Assembly: GCF_003815035.1 (NCBI RefSeq)
Contig: NZ_RKRK01000002.1
Span: 366,163 to 430,162, forward strand
Direction: 5' to 3'
Source: Abyssicoccus albus
GTDB lineage: Bacteria; Bacillota; Bacilli; Staphylococcales; Abyssicoccaceae
DNA: 64,000 nt
A program made the position numbers and the translations under genes. The number at the start of each line of letters is the position of its first letter. Within the stretch, counting starts at the first letter, position 1. This document shows positions 27,365-35,234 of the stretch, in pieces. The notes below the pieces were generated by a model. That model was not told the origin of the DNA. It worked only from the letters and a program-made list of their open reading frames with translations, and searched no databases.

Positions 27365-28351
27365 ATGGGGAAGAGTAAAAAGGTTACTTTCAATATATTT
27401 AGGACATATACAGAAGAATATAATGGTCCAGACTTTATGAAAAATGAACGATATAATTTTTATGAATTTATTGAAAGTGTTCAAAACTTAGCAAATGAGG
27501 AATTGTTCACTATTTACCAGGGGGAAAAGTTGATTTTACAAAAAGTAATAACACATGAACCAGGTTTCATTCATATTCAAATTTTAAAACAAAGAGAATT
27601 TGATTTACCTTACCAAATAAAAAAAAATGAGGAAATGAAACAAACTATTGAAGATAATGTAATTAATTACGATTCATCATATGAAGAAGAAGAGGTAAAA
27701 CTTGATGATGATTCATTTTTAGGAGAAGTAATGGTTTTACTTTATGACATTGATAATAACGCTTTAGTAGTTCAATCAAATAGAAATTGTACATCGCTTA
27801 GAGGTGTTGTAGATCTTTTTTCAACTATTTATAACGAGAAGATTGATAAAGAGAGAGAAAGTGAAAAGTATACAATTATAAATTTGGCACCAATTTTAAA
27901 CAGACCCAGAATCGATGAGGCTCAATCATTAGAGAAATATACTGAATTAGAAATTGTTGTTGAAGATCATGATAGATTCAAAAATAGTCAATCTGTAATA
28001 GATAATGATAAGACATTAGGAGCACAAAGAATCAAATTGCATTATTATTTGAATACTAATGATGATAAAAAGAAAACATTAATTCGTGATCAAGTAAAAA
28101 GTTTTATTTCTAAACTTAGTAATAATAATAAAACTATAACTAAAATGAATGTAAAAGGGCGAAATTCAGAAAAAGATGTTATTGAAAAGTTTGAATTAAT
28201 AGAAGAAAGATTAACTTTCACATACACATTTACCTCAGATAAAGATAATGGGACATTAAATGCTCAATCTATAATTAGTGAAATGACTCATTCATACAAA
28301 AATAAAAAAGTTTCTGGTCTGACCTTTAGAGATTTAACAAATGACTTATAA
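27365..28351 (+). CDS. 328-aa soluble protein of a two-gene cassette system, unknown
   Basis: ATG 27365 follows GAAGAGGT. No signal peptide or membrane segment. An N-terminal mixed domain (about 1-90: VTFNIFRTYTEEYNG, FYEFIESVQNLANEE) leads through an acidic linker (about 104-117) to a strand-rich core with EVMVLLYDIDNNALVVQSNR (121-140), then a C-terminal alpha/beta region. The core pattern reminds me of domain-of-unknown-function proteins in phage and defence loci (for example DUF6731, and in layout KwaB/DUF4868). I cannot confirm homology and see no catalytic motif. The membrane protein gene follows 17 bases later. Confidence 0.7.
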   Translation: MGKSKKVTFNIFRTYTEEYNGPDFMKNERYNFYEFIESVQNLANEELFTIYQGEKLILQKVITHEPGFIHIQILKQREFDLPYQIKKNEEMKQTIEDNVINYDSSYEEEEVKLDDDSFLGEVMVLLYDIDNNALVVQSNRNCTSLRGVVDLFSTIYNEKIDKERESEKYTIINLAPILNRPRIDEAQSLEKYTELEIVVEDHDRFKNSQSVIDNDKTLGAQRIKLHYYLNTNDDKKKTLIRDQVKSFISKLSNNNKTITKMNVKGRNSEKDVIEKFELIEERLTFTYTFTSDKDNGTLNAQSIISEMTHSYKNKKVSGLTFRDLTNDL

Positions 28352-28368
28352 AAGAGGGAGAAGGTTAT

Positions 28369-28818
28369 ATGTTGAAAATAGTAATAGCATTGGCCTCGAG
28401 TATTATAATTATAAGTTTTTATTCATTTTTTAATATAAGAATTTCAATTGAAAGTACATTACAAGGTGTTAATTCGTTAATTGTGCTTCAATCTATTATT
28501 TTAGGTATCTATAGTGTTTCACTAAGTATTATCGCAGCTCTTCACGATACAACATTAATAAAAAAATTATTAAGACCAAATTCTGTATCAAGAAATGAAA
28601 TTCAAAATATTAATAATTCTGCATTTTTAACAATTATAATTTCATTATCATCTTTAATAATATTTTTGTTTTTCTTTGAAATTATTATTAAATATAGAAT
28701 TTTAGTGTTATTATTTCAGTTTATAATTCCTTTTTGTATCATGCTTTCATTGTTATATATATACGACTTCTTTAAAATTATAAATGCAGTTCTATTTAAA
28801 TATAGTGATCATGAATAA
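28369..28818 (+). CDS. 149-aa four-helix membrane protein of the two-gene system, unknown
   Basis: ATG 28369 lies behind GGGAGAAGG, 17 bases after the 328-aa gene, so the two are co-transcribed. Four hydrophobic helices lie at about 3-22, 36-58, 84-106 and 110-132. A basic cytoplasmic-type loop (IKKLLRPNSVSRNEIQN, 64-80) separates the pairs, and a short charged tail ends SDHE. There is no recognised family motif. Soluble partner plus four-span membrane partner resembles the layout of membrane-linked anti-phage pairs such as Kiwa, which is an analogy of architecture only. Confidence 0.7.
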   Translation: MLKIVIALASSIIIISFYSFFNIRISIESTLQGVNSLIVLQSIILGIYSVSLSIIAALHDTTLIKKLLRPNSVSRNEIQNINNSAFLTIIISLSSLIIFLFFFEIIIKYRILVLLFQFIIPFCIMLSLLYIYDFFKIINAVLFKYSDHE

Positions 28819-28820
28819 AA

Positions 28821-28982
28821 ATGAAGCTTTATATATTAAATATAGAGTTTTATTCAGCTATGCATCAATATTCATATAAACTCATAGATTATGGCGACGA
28901 AATGGCGACAAAGCCTTCTATATATATTGATTTTAAAGGTGTTTCGATAGTCCTCCCAGGACGCTACTTAGTTTTGATATAA
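28821..28982 (+). pseudogene. C-terminal remnant of a tyrosine recombinase (probable)
   Basis: A 53-codon frame starting 2 bases after the membrane gene reads ...HQYSYKLIDYGDEMATKPSI... and runs through attR to TAA at 28980-28982. A tail of the type GDxMATK, close to the attachment site, is in my recollection found at the ends of many Gram-positive phage integrases, whose 3' ends abut attP. The catalytic residues (R, HxxR, Y) are absent. The ATG 28821 lacks a ribosome binding site. I read it as a leftover, not a gene. Confidence 0.4.
28952..28967 (+). repeat. attR: 16-bp core copy
   Basis: CCTCCCAGGACGCTAC, identical to the tRNA-Arg 3' end at 26154-26169 and in the same orientation. It marks the right edge of the cassette. 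The flanking bases differ on both sides. Confidence 0.9.
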
Positions 28983-28990
28983 CATGATTT

Positions 28991-29059
28991 TAAGAGTTCA
29001 TGCACCAAAAAATGTTCCTTTTTTTATTTTAAGGAATATTTTAGAACTCTTATTTTTTT
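28991..29059 (+). terminator. Terminator downstream of attR (ancestral tRNA-Arg terminator)
   Basis: AAGAGTTC (28992-28999) pairs with GAACTCTT (29044-29051), with an inner arm pair around TTCCTT/AAGGAA, followed by ATTTTTTTG. It probably terminated tRNA-Arg before the cassette inserted. Confidence 0.7.
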
Positions 29060-29136
29060 GTATATATTTAATGGTTTTAAATTTTTAATGGCTTTATAGT
29101 TTCTCAATTGATTTAACCAATATTATTATCCTTTAC

Positions 29137-29223
29137 TTATTTAAGTAAGGTAATACATATGCTTATAAATAATAAAAGGATAATAATTATTAAAAAAATT
29201 TGATAGTTAGTAAGTTTTGTCAT
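29137..29223 (-). CDS. 28-aa hydrophobic peptide with strong ribosome binding site
   Basis: On the minus strand ATG 29223 is preceded by GGAGGTGAAAGAA, an almost ideal site, and runs 28 codons to TAA (29139-29137). The peptide starts MTKLTNYQ and continues IFLIIIILLLFISICITLLK, a single membrane helix with a basic end, the profile of type I toxin peptides or small membrane regulators. Just after the stop, ATTATTATCCTTT (29122-29134) is complementary to 29175-29187 inside the gene, so the RNA can fold back on its coding region. No family is recognised. Confidence 0.6.
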   Translation of the reverse strand: MTKLTNYQIFLIIIILLLFISICITLLK

Positions 29224-29279
29224 TTCTTTCACCTCCATTTATAGTGAAAAGGAACAGTAGGTGTGTGAACCCTTTCCTC

Positions 29280-29389
29280 TTATTTTAGTAAGGCGATAAT
29301 AATTTGAATTATTATTAAAATCATTAAGGCTAATTGTAGTTTTTTATTAAATTTTTTTCTTTTCGTTCTTTAATTTTTTCTCTCTTCAT
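29280..29389 (-). pseudogene. Frameshifted relative of the 28-aa peptide gene
   Basis: Upstream of the 28-aa gene on the same strand, ATG 29389 starts MKREKIKERKEK. After an A7 run the adjacent frame continues KFNKKLQLALMILIIIQ, then IIIALLK and stop (29282-29280). One extra A in that run would join them into a 36-aa peptide with a basic head and hydrophobic tail ending like its neighbour (xxLLK). It is either a decayed gene or a slippage-controlled one. No good ribosome binding site precedes the ATG. Confidence 0.35.
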
Positions 29390-29850
29390 TCTATATTTTT
29401 AATTTACTATAAATATGTATAGTATTCATCAATTTTTTGGAGATTTTTTTCAAAGTTCTTATAAATTTTCTATTCAAAAGAATACCCCTACATTTATTTT
29501 ATAGATACAAAAGTATTGCAATAGAATTTATGTCTTCTTTGTATTCTTATGTTTTACATTTGTTTGAACTTATTTTAATTGAAATACTATAACCCCAATG
29601 TATTTGCTTTCATTCATTTACCTTTTTTTGTACAATTATCGCCTTATAGGAAGTTTAATTTAAGAATTATATAAAATTACATTTGATCATAGCCTTGTTG
29701 TGAAGGGGACTTCTGATTTATAAAAGTCAGACAATATCATGTTTATTCACAAATAATCACGATTGTTTTTATAGTTTATAAAATGATAATTTCCTTTTTT
29801 TATCATAGATATATTATTTAGTTAATGATGGTAGATACTTTGTATCATTG
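29390..29850. other. AT-rich intergenic stretch
   Basis: No open frame I would call. ATTATCGCCTTA at 29635-29646 is the reverse complement of 29289-29300, which lies in the frameshifted peptide frame, so a long minus-strand transcript could form a distant hairpin. Otherwise I see only scattered A/T runs. Confidence 0.4.
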
Positions 29851-30801
29851 TTACTTATTCTTTAAAATAGTTTCAAGTTCTTCAAGGATTTTATCTCTCG
29901 TATCATTTATTTTGAGTGAGTTAAGTTCTTTCTTATTTGATAATATATTTTTGTACTTATATATGAATAGATGATCTAATAATTTTTTTCTTGGTGTAAA
30001 CTTAGTAATATTTAATTTTACTAAATTAGGATATTTACTTTTGAAATCTTTTACTTCATTCATTTTTTGTGAAATTTCTCTTTCTTTCATTTTCAATCGG
30101 TAAGATTCTTCTTCTAGATACTTAACTTTTAATTTTATATCTTTTTTCATAATACTAATTTGTTTTTCATGATTTTTAAATTGAGGTATTGTTAGATTTT
30201 GATTTAATCTATGATGTAATTTTTTATAACCTTTTTCTTTTAACCTTTTTTTATATTCCATGTTAGATATAATTTTATCACTTCTGTCTAAAATAAGTTT
30301 GGCCTCAGAGGGTGTTAGAAATGCGGCATCTCTACATTTTATCATCCAATCTCTTTTAAGAGGAATGCGATCAATATACCATTCATGTATAGTTGGTGAT
30401 AAATATGTAATATATCCAAGATAGCCATAGTTACCCTTTGTTTCAATAGTGATCAAAGTATGTAATATTAAATGTTCAATAAGATTACAATAAACTAGTC
30501 TTTCTTTCTTTTGGTAATCAAATGAATAATTATAATTTTTTATAAATTCTTTATTGGAAATATTCATCATTTTATTTTCATCAATATGATGACAATATAA
30601 GCCTTCATTAGTTCGTGAATAATTACCAGTTGTTATGTTTTTTATTTCACCATTAAGAAACCTATAATAAGAAGACTCTCTATAATAGTCATCTGTAGCA
30701 GGACCATATTTGTCAATTAAATATCTAGTTAACTGATCATAAGTCATTTTTAATAGGTTCAAATAATATTCTATCTTTTCATTACTTTTTATTTGGCTCA
30801 A
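29851..30801 (-). CDS. HNH-like nuclease-fold protein with C-terminal coiled coil
   Basis: 316 aa. The stretch EGLYCHHIDENK (His71-His72) followed by RLVYCNLIEHLILH (Asn106, His110, His114) has the H-N-H layout of stand-alone HNH/McrA-type nuclease domains that act on DNA. From about 200 the protein is lysine-rich and helical, with a coiled-coil-like stretch near 215-255. The TTG start at 30801 follows TTGGAG. A promoter flanked by an inverted repeat precedes it. The accessory location suggests defence or a mobile-element function. Activity and target are unknown. Confidence 0.6.
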   Translation of the reverse strand: MSQIKSNEKIEYYLNLLKMTYDQLTRYLIDKYGPATDDYYRESSYYRFLNGEIKNITTGNYSRTNEGLYCHHIDENKMMNISNKEFIKNYNYSFDYQKKERLVYCNLIEHLILHTLITIETKGNYGYLGYITYLSPTIHEWYIDRIPLKRDWMIKCRDAAFLTPSEAKLILDRSDKIISNMEYKKRLKEKGYKKLHHRLNQNLTIPQFKNHEKQISIMKKDIKLKVKYLEEESYRLKMKEREISQKMNEVKDFKSKYPNLVKLNITKFTPRKKLLDHLFIYKYKNILSNKKELNSLKINDTRDKILEELETILKNK

Positions 30802-30857
30802 TTATATTCATCTCCAACCATAATTTTATTAATCAATGATTCTGCTAAATTATCAAT

Positions 30858-30903
30858 ATCAAATTTATTATGTCACAAAATGTAATAATATAACAAATTT
30901 GAT
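30858..30903 (-). promoter_or_regulatory. Promoter of the HNH-like gene inside an inverted repeat
   Basis: Minus-strand TTGTTA (30896-30891), 18-bp spacer, CATAAT (30872-30867). The arms ATCAAATTT (30858-30866) and AAATTTGAT (30895-30903) are a perfect 9-bp inverted repeat framing both boxes, an operator-like arrangement. Confidence 0.45.
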
Positions 30904-30987
30904 CCCTTTCTATAAGTATATAAAGCTCATGATTTAGTTGATTGTTACTATATAATATATATCCTACATTCATTTGTTGTTTCTAAG

Positions 30988-31293
30988 ATGTATTTTGATA
31001 TTTTAGATAGGTTAACTTTATTATATTTTGCCTTATTGGATTATATGAATAAGTCATTAGATGAGGGAGGATTTCCTGAGAATTCTGGAATAACAGAAAA
31101 ATTCGATACTTCTGACACTATATAGAGGAACTAAAGAAAACTTATTTACAATGTATTTGTTAACAAAAAAGTAAATGAAAACTTAAATTCTAATATTGAA
31201 ACTATGAATAAAGAAATTGAAGTTTTATCGGATGCAGTGATAAAAATAAATAAATATTTGTCAGATCCTAAGAAAAAATTTATTAGAAAATAA
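30988..31293 (+). pseudogene. Decayed gene, family unknown
   Basis: ATG 30988 opens 45 codons (MYFDILDRLTLLYFALLDYM, then KSLDEGGFPENSG) and stops at 31125. After a frame change another piece (NENLNSNIETMNKEIEVLSD, then KKKFIRK) ends at TAA 31293. The two parts read like N- and C-terminal halves of one helical protein broken by frameshifts. I do not recognise the parent family. No coding continuity remains, and I expect no product. Confidence 0.4.
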
Positions 31294-31405
31294 ATAAACT
31301 TACTATGAACATTATTAAATCAATAATGAAATATTCTATAAAAGAGAAAATAACTTGAATTTGTTGATTTAATGGGACTTTAACTATTTAAAATTTGCAA
31401 GATAA

Positions 31406-31618
31406 TTAAATAGAAAATGAGTCTTTATCACGAATGTTACCTTCAGTATCATGAATGATAACATCAACGTTGTTTTGTTTAGCTAATTTACGACTTTCTT
31501 CAATCGCTTTATCTTGTGTATCAAAAGAGTTTGTTTCGTTATCATGACCTTCGTAATGAACAGCCTAGTTTTTATTTTCTATTTGATATACATATACATT
31601 TGTTTTAGTATCTGCCAC
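31406..31618 (-). pseudogene. DUF2188-like gene broken by one TAG codon
   Basis: From GTG 31618, behind GGAGGTGAAGCAA, the frame stays open for 71 codons except for one TAG at 31567-31565 (codon 18). The sense parts are ADTKTNVYVYQIENKN, then AVHYEGHDNETNSFDTQDKA, then a tail with SRKLAKQNNVDVIIHDTEG. This is the pattern of DUF2188, where a Trp usually precedes AV, so a TGG-to-TAG change is likely. Everything else, including the ribosome binding site, is intact. The damage is therefore recent, or a sequencing error. Confidence 0.7.
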
Positions 31619-31675
31619 TTGCTTCACCTCCTTTTATATTTTATTAATATCCAGCTTAAATGAATAAGAACAATT

Positions 31676-32030
31676 CTATCAACGAAATCGCTAAAGTTGT
31701 AGATGGAATGGAAGAGTGCAGAGAAATCCATCAACAAAATCGCTGAAGTTGTAGATGGAATGGAAGAGTGCAGAGAAATCCATCAACAAAATCGCTGAAG
31801 TTGTAGATGGAATGGAAGGGTGCAGAGAAATCCATCAACAAAATCGCTAAAGTTGTAGATGGAATGGAAGAGTGCAGAAAAATCCATCAACAAAATCGCT
31901 GAAGTTGTAGATGGAATGGAAGAGTGCAGAGAAAGCCATCAACAAAAACGGCAAAGTTGTAGATGGAATAAACTGTGTAAGAAAAATCCATCAACAAAAA
32001 AACAAAAATAGTAGTTGGAATAAATTATCA
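31676..32030 (+). repeat. 52-bp tandem repeat, six copies plus a degenerate seventh
   Basis: Units begin at 31676, 31728, 31780, 31832, 31884, 31936 and 31988. Each has a palindromic half, CCATCAACAA facing TTGTAGATGG (for example 31728-31758, with one A-A mismatch), and a nearly constant half ATGGAAGAGTGCAGAGAAAT. Copies 1-5 differ by a few bases and the last two are degenerate at the right edge. The unit length is not a multiple of three, so it does not encode a repeat protein. As RNA it would form a row of identical hairpins. Confidence 0.9.
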
Positions 32031-32120
32031 CGCCATCAAACTATAAGATTTCTATTTCACATTTAACTCAATTATTGATATATTTTAAAATGAATGAACA
32101 AATTGAAAGGGGTCAACTGA

Positions 32121-32741
32121 ATGAGTAAATTTGATGAACAGATTATTGTAGTAGATCGTAAGACATTATTTAATGATGAAAAAAACCAATTCAATGGTTT
32201 TCTTGATATGAATGAACAGTCGTTTGCTGAAATTCAATCAACGTTTAATGACTATGAAGTAATGCGACGTGGGGATATGGAAGAAGATCCTTCGTATAAG
32301 CAATTGATTAGTTATGCGATTGTTGAGAGTGAGCGTGGTATATTGGTTTATGAACGTCTTTCTGGTGGTGGTGAGGGTCGTTTACATGGCTTGTTTTCAA
32401 TTGGTGTTGGGGGTCATATGAATGATATCGAGTCGATGGACAACATTAATGAAATGATGCATGAAAATTGCGTGCGTGAGTTGAATGAAGAAATCGGTCT
32501 AGAGCGCAATACAGAAGGGGAACTATCAGTCATAGGCTTAATCAATGATGATGATAATGAAGTGGGTCGTGTTCATCTTGGTGTCGTGTTCAAAATTCGA
32601 GTGGACAGTTCAGAAGTGTTTCCTAGAGAAAGTGATACGATTAAATTTGATTGGGTCGATCACAAATCAGTGAGTGAAGTCCAACCAATGGAATCGTGGA
32701 GTGAACTGATTGTGAAAGAAAGTCAGTTGTTCCATCAATGA
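32121..32741 (+). CDS. NUDIX hydrolase family protein
   Basis: 206 aa. The Nudix box is visible as GGHMNDIESMDNINEMMHEN followed by CVRELNEEIGL, with the REXXEE core intact and a longer than usual insertion. The N-terminal DYEVMRRGDMEEDPSYKQLI is family-specific. Cleaves a nucleoside-diphosphate-linked substrate that cannot be read from sequence. ATG 32121 follows AAAGGGG. The stop overlaps the next gene by four bases. The pair precedes tig in S. aureus as well. Confidence 0.85.
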   Translation: MSKFDEQIIVVDRKTLFNDEKNQFNGFLDMNEQSFAEIQSTFNDYEVMRRGDMEEDPSYKQLISYAIVESERGILVYERLSGGGEGRLHGLFSIGVGGHMNDIESMDNINEMMHENCVRELNEEIGLERNTEGELSVIGLINDDDNEVGRVHLGVVFKIRVDSSEVFPRESDTIKFDWVDHKSVSEVQPMESWSELIVKESQLFHQ

Positions 32742-33721
32742 GTCAAGATGATAAAATAATCGTCTTTCCTAAAATGAAATCTAAGTTGTTAGACGAAGTG
32801 ATGGAACTGATTGATGTCAATCAGTATAAAGATGCGTATTTGTTAATTACTGATTATGAGCGATTATCCACTATGGATGATGAAGTGTTTTTCTATAAAA
32901 TGATTTGTTATATGAATATGGGAGAAGGTCCGACCTTAAGAGAAGAGATTGATGAATATTTATTATCAAATGATTCTTCTGTTTATTATGATCGATTGAT
33001 GATGATTTATATAGAGTCGTTAATCCTAGAAGGAGATATACGCTCTGCAGAGGAACGCATTGATCAAGTTGACCCGTTTATGCAAGATGAGACGATTCGA
33101 TTACAGCTCAAGAAATCACTTCATGAAAAAGAACAATCTGAGACAGATGACTTTGAATTACAATATCAAGAGTTGAAACATCAAGTTGAAGACTATTTTC
33201 ACTCAGCGTCTTCCGAAAGAATTGAACGCGTTAGAATGTGGTTGAACAATCGTGATGTTGAGAAAATCCCTATTGCGATTGAATTGATAAAAGATGACCG
33301 CATTAGTGAAATAGAACAAACGATGATCCTTGAATATCTAGTGTGGATGAACTATGGCGTTGTTGTAACATTAACTAAATACGGGCATTTGATTGAATGT
33401 GTACCATCAGAGACCAAAACTTTTGATGATTATATTTTAGAATTTTATGAAACGTATAATATACTGCGAGATTTAGAAAGTTCAAATCCATCCAGTTTTT
33501 ATTTGGCGAAAGAAGCGATGATGTTTATTCTAACGAAAATCTATCCAATGTATTTTGAATGGATGTATGACCTCGAAGAAGAGGATGTACGCTCTGCATT
33601 TTATCAAATGTTTATTGACATGGGGATTCCAGTAGATGTCGAGTTTGAGACGACTGTTGCTGCTAGGAAGTTAAAGATGTTTTTAATGAGCATTCAATCG
33701 TTAGAACTTGATAGTCTTTAG
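32738..33721 (+). CDS. TPR-like helical-repeat protein, unknown
   Basis: 327 aa, all-helical, with repeat-like units near the N-terminus (LLDEVMELIDVNQYKDAYLL, VFFYKMICYMNMGEG, YIESLILEGDIRSAEERID) that look like degenerate tetratricopeptide repeats; acidic overall, no membrane segment. It begins within the last codon of the NUDIX gene (ATGA overlap), so the two are translated together. Conserved in staphylococci upstream of trigger factor. Function not established. Confidence 0.75.
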   Translation: MSQDDKIIVFPKMKSKLLDEVMELIDVNQYKDAYLLITDYERLSTMDDEVFFYKMICYMNMGEGPTLREEIDEYLLSNDSSVYYDRLMMIYIESLILEGDIRSAEERIDQVDPFMQDETIRLQLKKSLHEKEQSETDDFELQYQELKHQVEDYFHSASSERIERVRMWLNNRDVEKIPIAIELIKDDRISEIEQTMILEYLVWMNYGVVVTLTKYGHLIECVPSETKTFDDYILEFYETYNILRDLESSNPSSFYLAKEAMMFILTKIYPMYFEWMYDLEEEDVRSAFYQMFIDMGIPVDVEFETTVAARKLKMFLMSIQSLELDSL

Positions 33722-33805
33722 ATGAATTGATATAATAATTAAGTTGAAAAAATAAATGGAAATATCTATGAAGTATAGATATCTAAATATGACGGAGGTT
33801 TTTTT

Positions 33806-35089
33806 ATGACTGCACAATGGGAGAAAAAAGAAGGAAATGTAGGAACGTTAACAGTTACAGTTCCGAGCGAAAAATTAGATGAAGCGCTTGATCAAGCATT
33901 TAAAAAAGTTGTTAAACAAGTTGAGGTACCAGGATTCAGAAAAGGTAAAATGCCGCGTAAAATGTTCGAACAACGTTTTGGAGTAGAGAGCTTATACCAA
34001 GATGCGTTAGACATTATTTTACCAGCAACATACCCACAAGCCATTGATGAAGTAGGGATTAACCCAGTTGCTCAACCAGAAGTAGATATTGAGCAAATGG
34101 AGCAAGGTAAAGACTTAATTTATGTTGCGAATGTTACCGTTGAACCTGAAGTAGAACTTGGTGAATATAAAGGGTTAACTTACGAGAAAAAAGATGATGA
34201 AGTCACAGATCAAGAAATTCAAGATGCGATTAACGCTCAATTAGAACGTAAAGCGGAACTTGAGTTGAAAGAAGACGGTGCAATTGAAGAAGGTAACGTT
34301 GCTGTGATCGATTTTGATGGTTATGTGGATGGAGAACAATTCGAAGGTGGACAAGCTGAAGGATATGAACTTGAAATCGGTTCTGGATCATTTATCCCTG
34401 GATTCGAAGAGCAATTAGTTGGTGTTAAATCAGGTGATGAGAAAGATGTTGTCGTGACGTTCCCTGAAGAATACCATGCAGAGAATTTAGCGGGTAAAGA
34501 GGCGACATTCAAAGTGAAAGTTCACGATATTAAAGAAAAGAATGTTCCAGAATTAACAGATGAGTTAGCGAAAGAATTAAATCAAGATGCTGACAGCGTT
34601 CAAGATTATAAAGAGAAGTTAGCGGAAGAGATGAAAACTCAAAAAGCAGAAGCCAATGAAGCTCAAATGAAAGAAGAGTTAGTTGTTAAAGCAACAGATA
34701 ATACAGAAATCGATATTCCTGAAGCAATGGTTGAAACTGAATTAAACCGTATGTTACAAGAATTCGAACAACGATTAGCTCAACAAGGCATGAACTTAGA
34801 ATTGTACTCTCAATTATCAGGTCAAGATACAGATCAATTGAAAGAGCAAATGAAAGGTGATGCCAAAGAGCGTGTCAAAACAAACTTAGTATTACGTGCG
34901 ATTAGTGATGCTGAAAATATCGAAGTGACTGAAGAAGCGATGAATGAAGAATTAACTAAGATGAGTGAACAATTTGGTATTTCAGTAGAAGATATCAAAT
35001 CAACATTAGGTGATTTATCTATCTTAGAAAATGATTTGAAAGTACAAAAAGCAATCGACGTAATCGTAGATAACGCAAAAGCTGAATAA
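33806..35089 (+). CDS. tig: Trigger factor
   Basis: 427-aa ribosome-associated chaperone and prolyl isomerase. The N-terminal ribosome-binding domain includes the signature [19 protein letters not shown]. The FKBP-type domain spans about 160-245 ([39 protein letters not shown]). The acidic helical C-terminal domain follows. Start ATG after GGAGG. Its partner protease component gene clpX is next, as commonly seen. Confidence 0.97.
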   Translation: MTAQWEKKEGNVGTLTVTVPSEKLDEALDQAFKKVVKQVEVPGFRKGKMPRKMFEQRFGVESLYQDALDIILPATYPQAIDEVGINPVAQPEVDIEQMEQGKDLIYVANVTVEPEVELGEYKGLTYEKKDDEVTDQEIQDAINAQLERKAELELKEDGAIEEGNVAVIDFDGYVDGEQFEGGQAEGYELEIGSGSFIPGFEEQLVGVKSGDEKDVVVTFPEEYHAENLAGKEATFKVKVHDIKEKNVPELTDELAKELNQDADSVQDYKEKLAEEMKTQKAEANEAQMKEELVVKATDNTEIDIPEAMVETELNRMLQEFEQRLAQQGMNLELYSQLSGQDTDQLKEQMKGDAKERVKTNLVLRAISDAENIEVTEEAMNEELTKMSEQFGISVEDIKSTLGDLSILENDLKVQKAIDVIVDNAKAE

Positions 35090-35118
35090 TTTACACGAAT
35101 TCAATGATTGCATATATG

Positions 35119-35156
35119 AAGGACAGTTCAACCGTATGTTTGAGCTGTCTTTTGTC
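35119..35156 (+). terminator. Terminator after tig
   Basis: GGACAGTTCAA faces TTGAGCTGTC (about 35121-35149), followed by TTTTGT. Moderately strong. Confidence 0.6.
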
Positions 35157-35181
35157 TATCTAATAATGGTGAGTGTATGAT

Positions 35182-35210
35182 TTGCAACAATGGAATAACT
35201 TTAGTATAGT
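35182..35210 (+). promoter_or_regulatory. Promoter of clpX
   Basis: TTGCAA (35182-35187), 17-bp spacer, TATAGT (35205-35210), 25 bases before the start codon. Confidence 0.65.
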
Positions 35211-35234
35211 TTGAAAATGATGAGGTGAAAATAT

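Larger units (their letters stand above)
26166..28967 (+). mobile_element. 2.8-kb cassette integrated at tRNA-Arg, integrase lost
   Basis: The cassette is bounded by 16-bp direct repeats at the tRNA 3' end and at 28952-28967. Inside are a terminator-bounded small transcript region, a 66-aa protein, a 58-aa membrane protein, a 328-aa protein and a 149-aa membrane protein. It is clearly more AT-rich than the flanking housekeeping genes. No full recombinase gene is present. A 53-codon frame at the right end looks like the C-terminal tail of a tyrosine recombinase. It is therefore a decayed or satellite-type element that cannot move by itself. Confidence 0.8.

Noticed and set aside
27191-27484. 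97-codon minus-strand frame across the cassette promoter region
   Set aside because: It overlaps two promoters, a terminator and the start of the 328-aa gene. No start signal.
28821-28982. Functional excisionase or small protein gene at attR
   Set aside because: No ribosome binding site, and the frame runs through the att core into chromosomal sequence. A recombinase tail remnant explains it better.
31661-31747. 28-codon frame starting MNKNNSINEIAKVVDGMEE at the repeat array
   Set aside because: It is formed by the first repeat unit and ends in the second. The 52-bp period breaks the frame, and there is no ribosome binding site.
31676-32030. CRISPR array
   Set aside because: The units are palindromic and regularly spaced, but the intervening 20-base segments are nearly identical in all copies and no cas genes are present. 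It is a tandem repeat.
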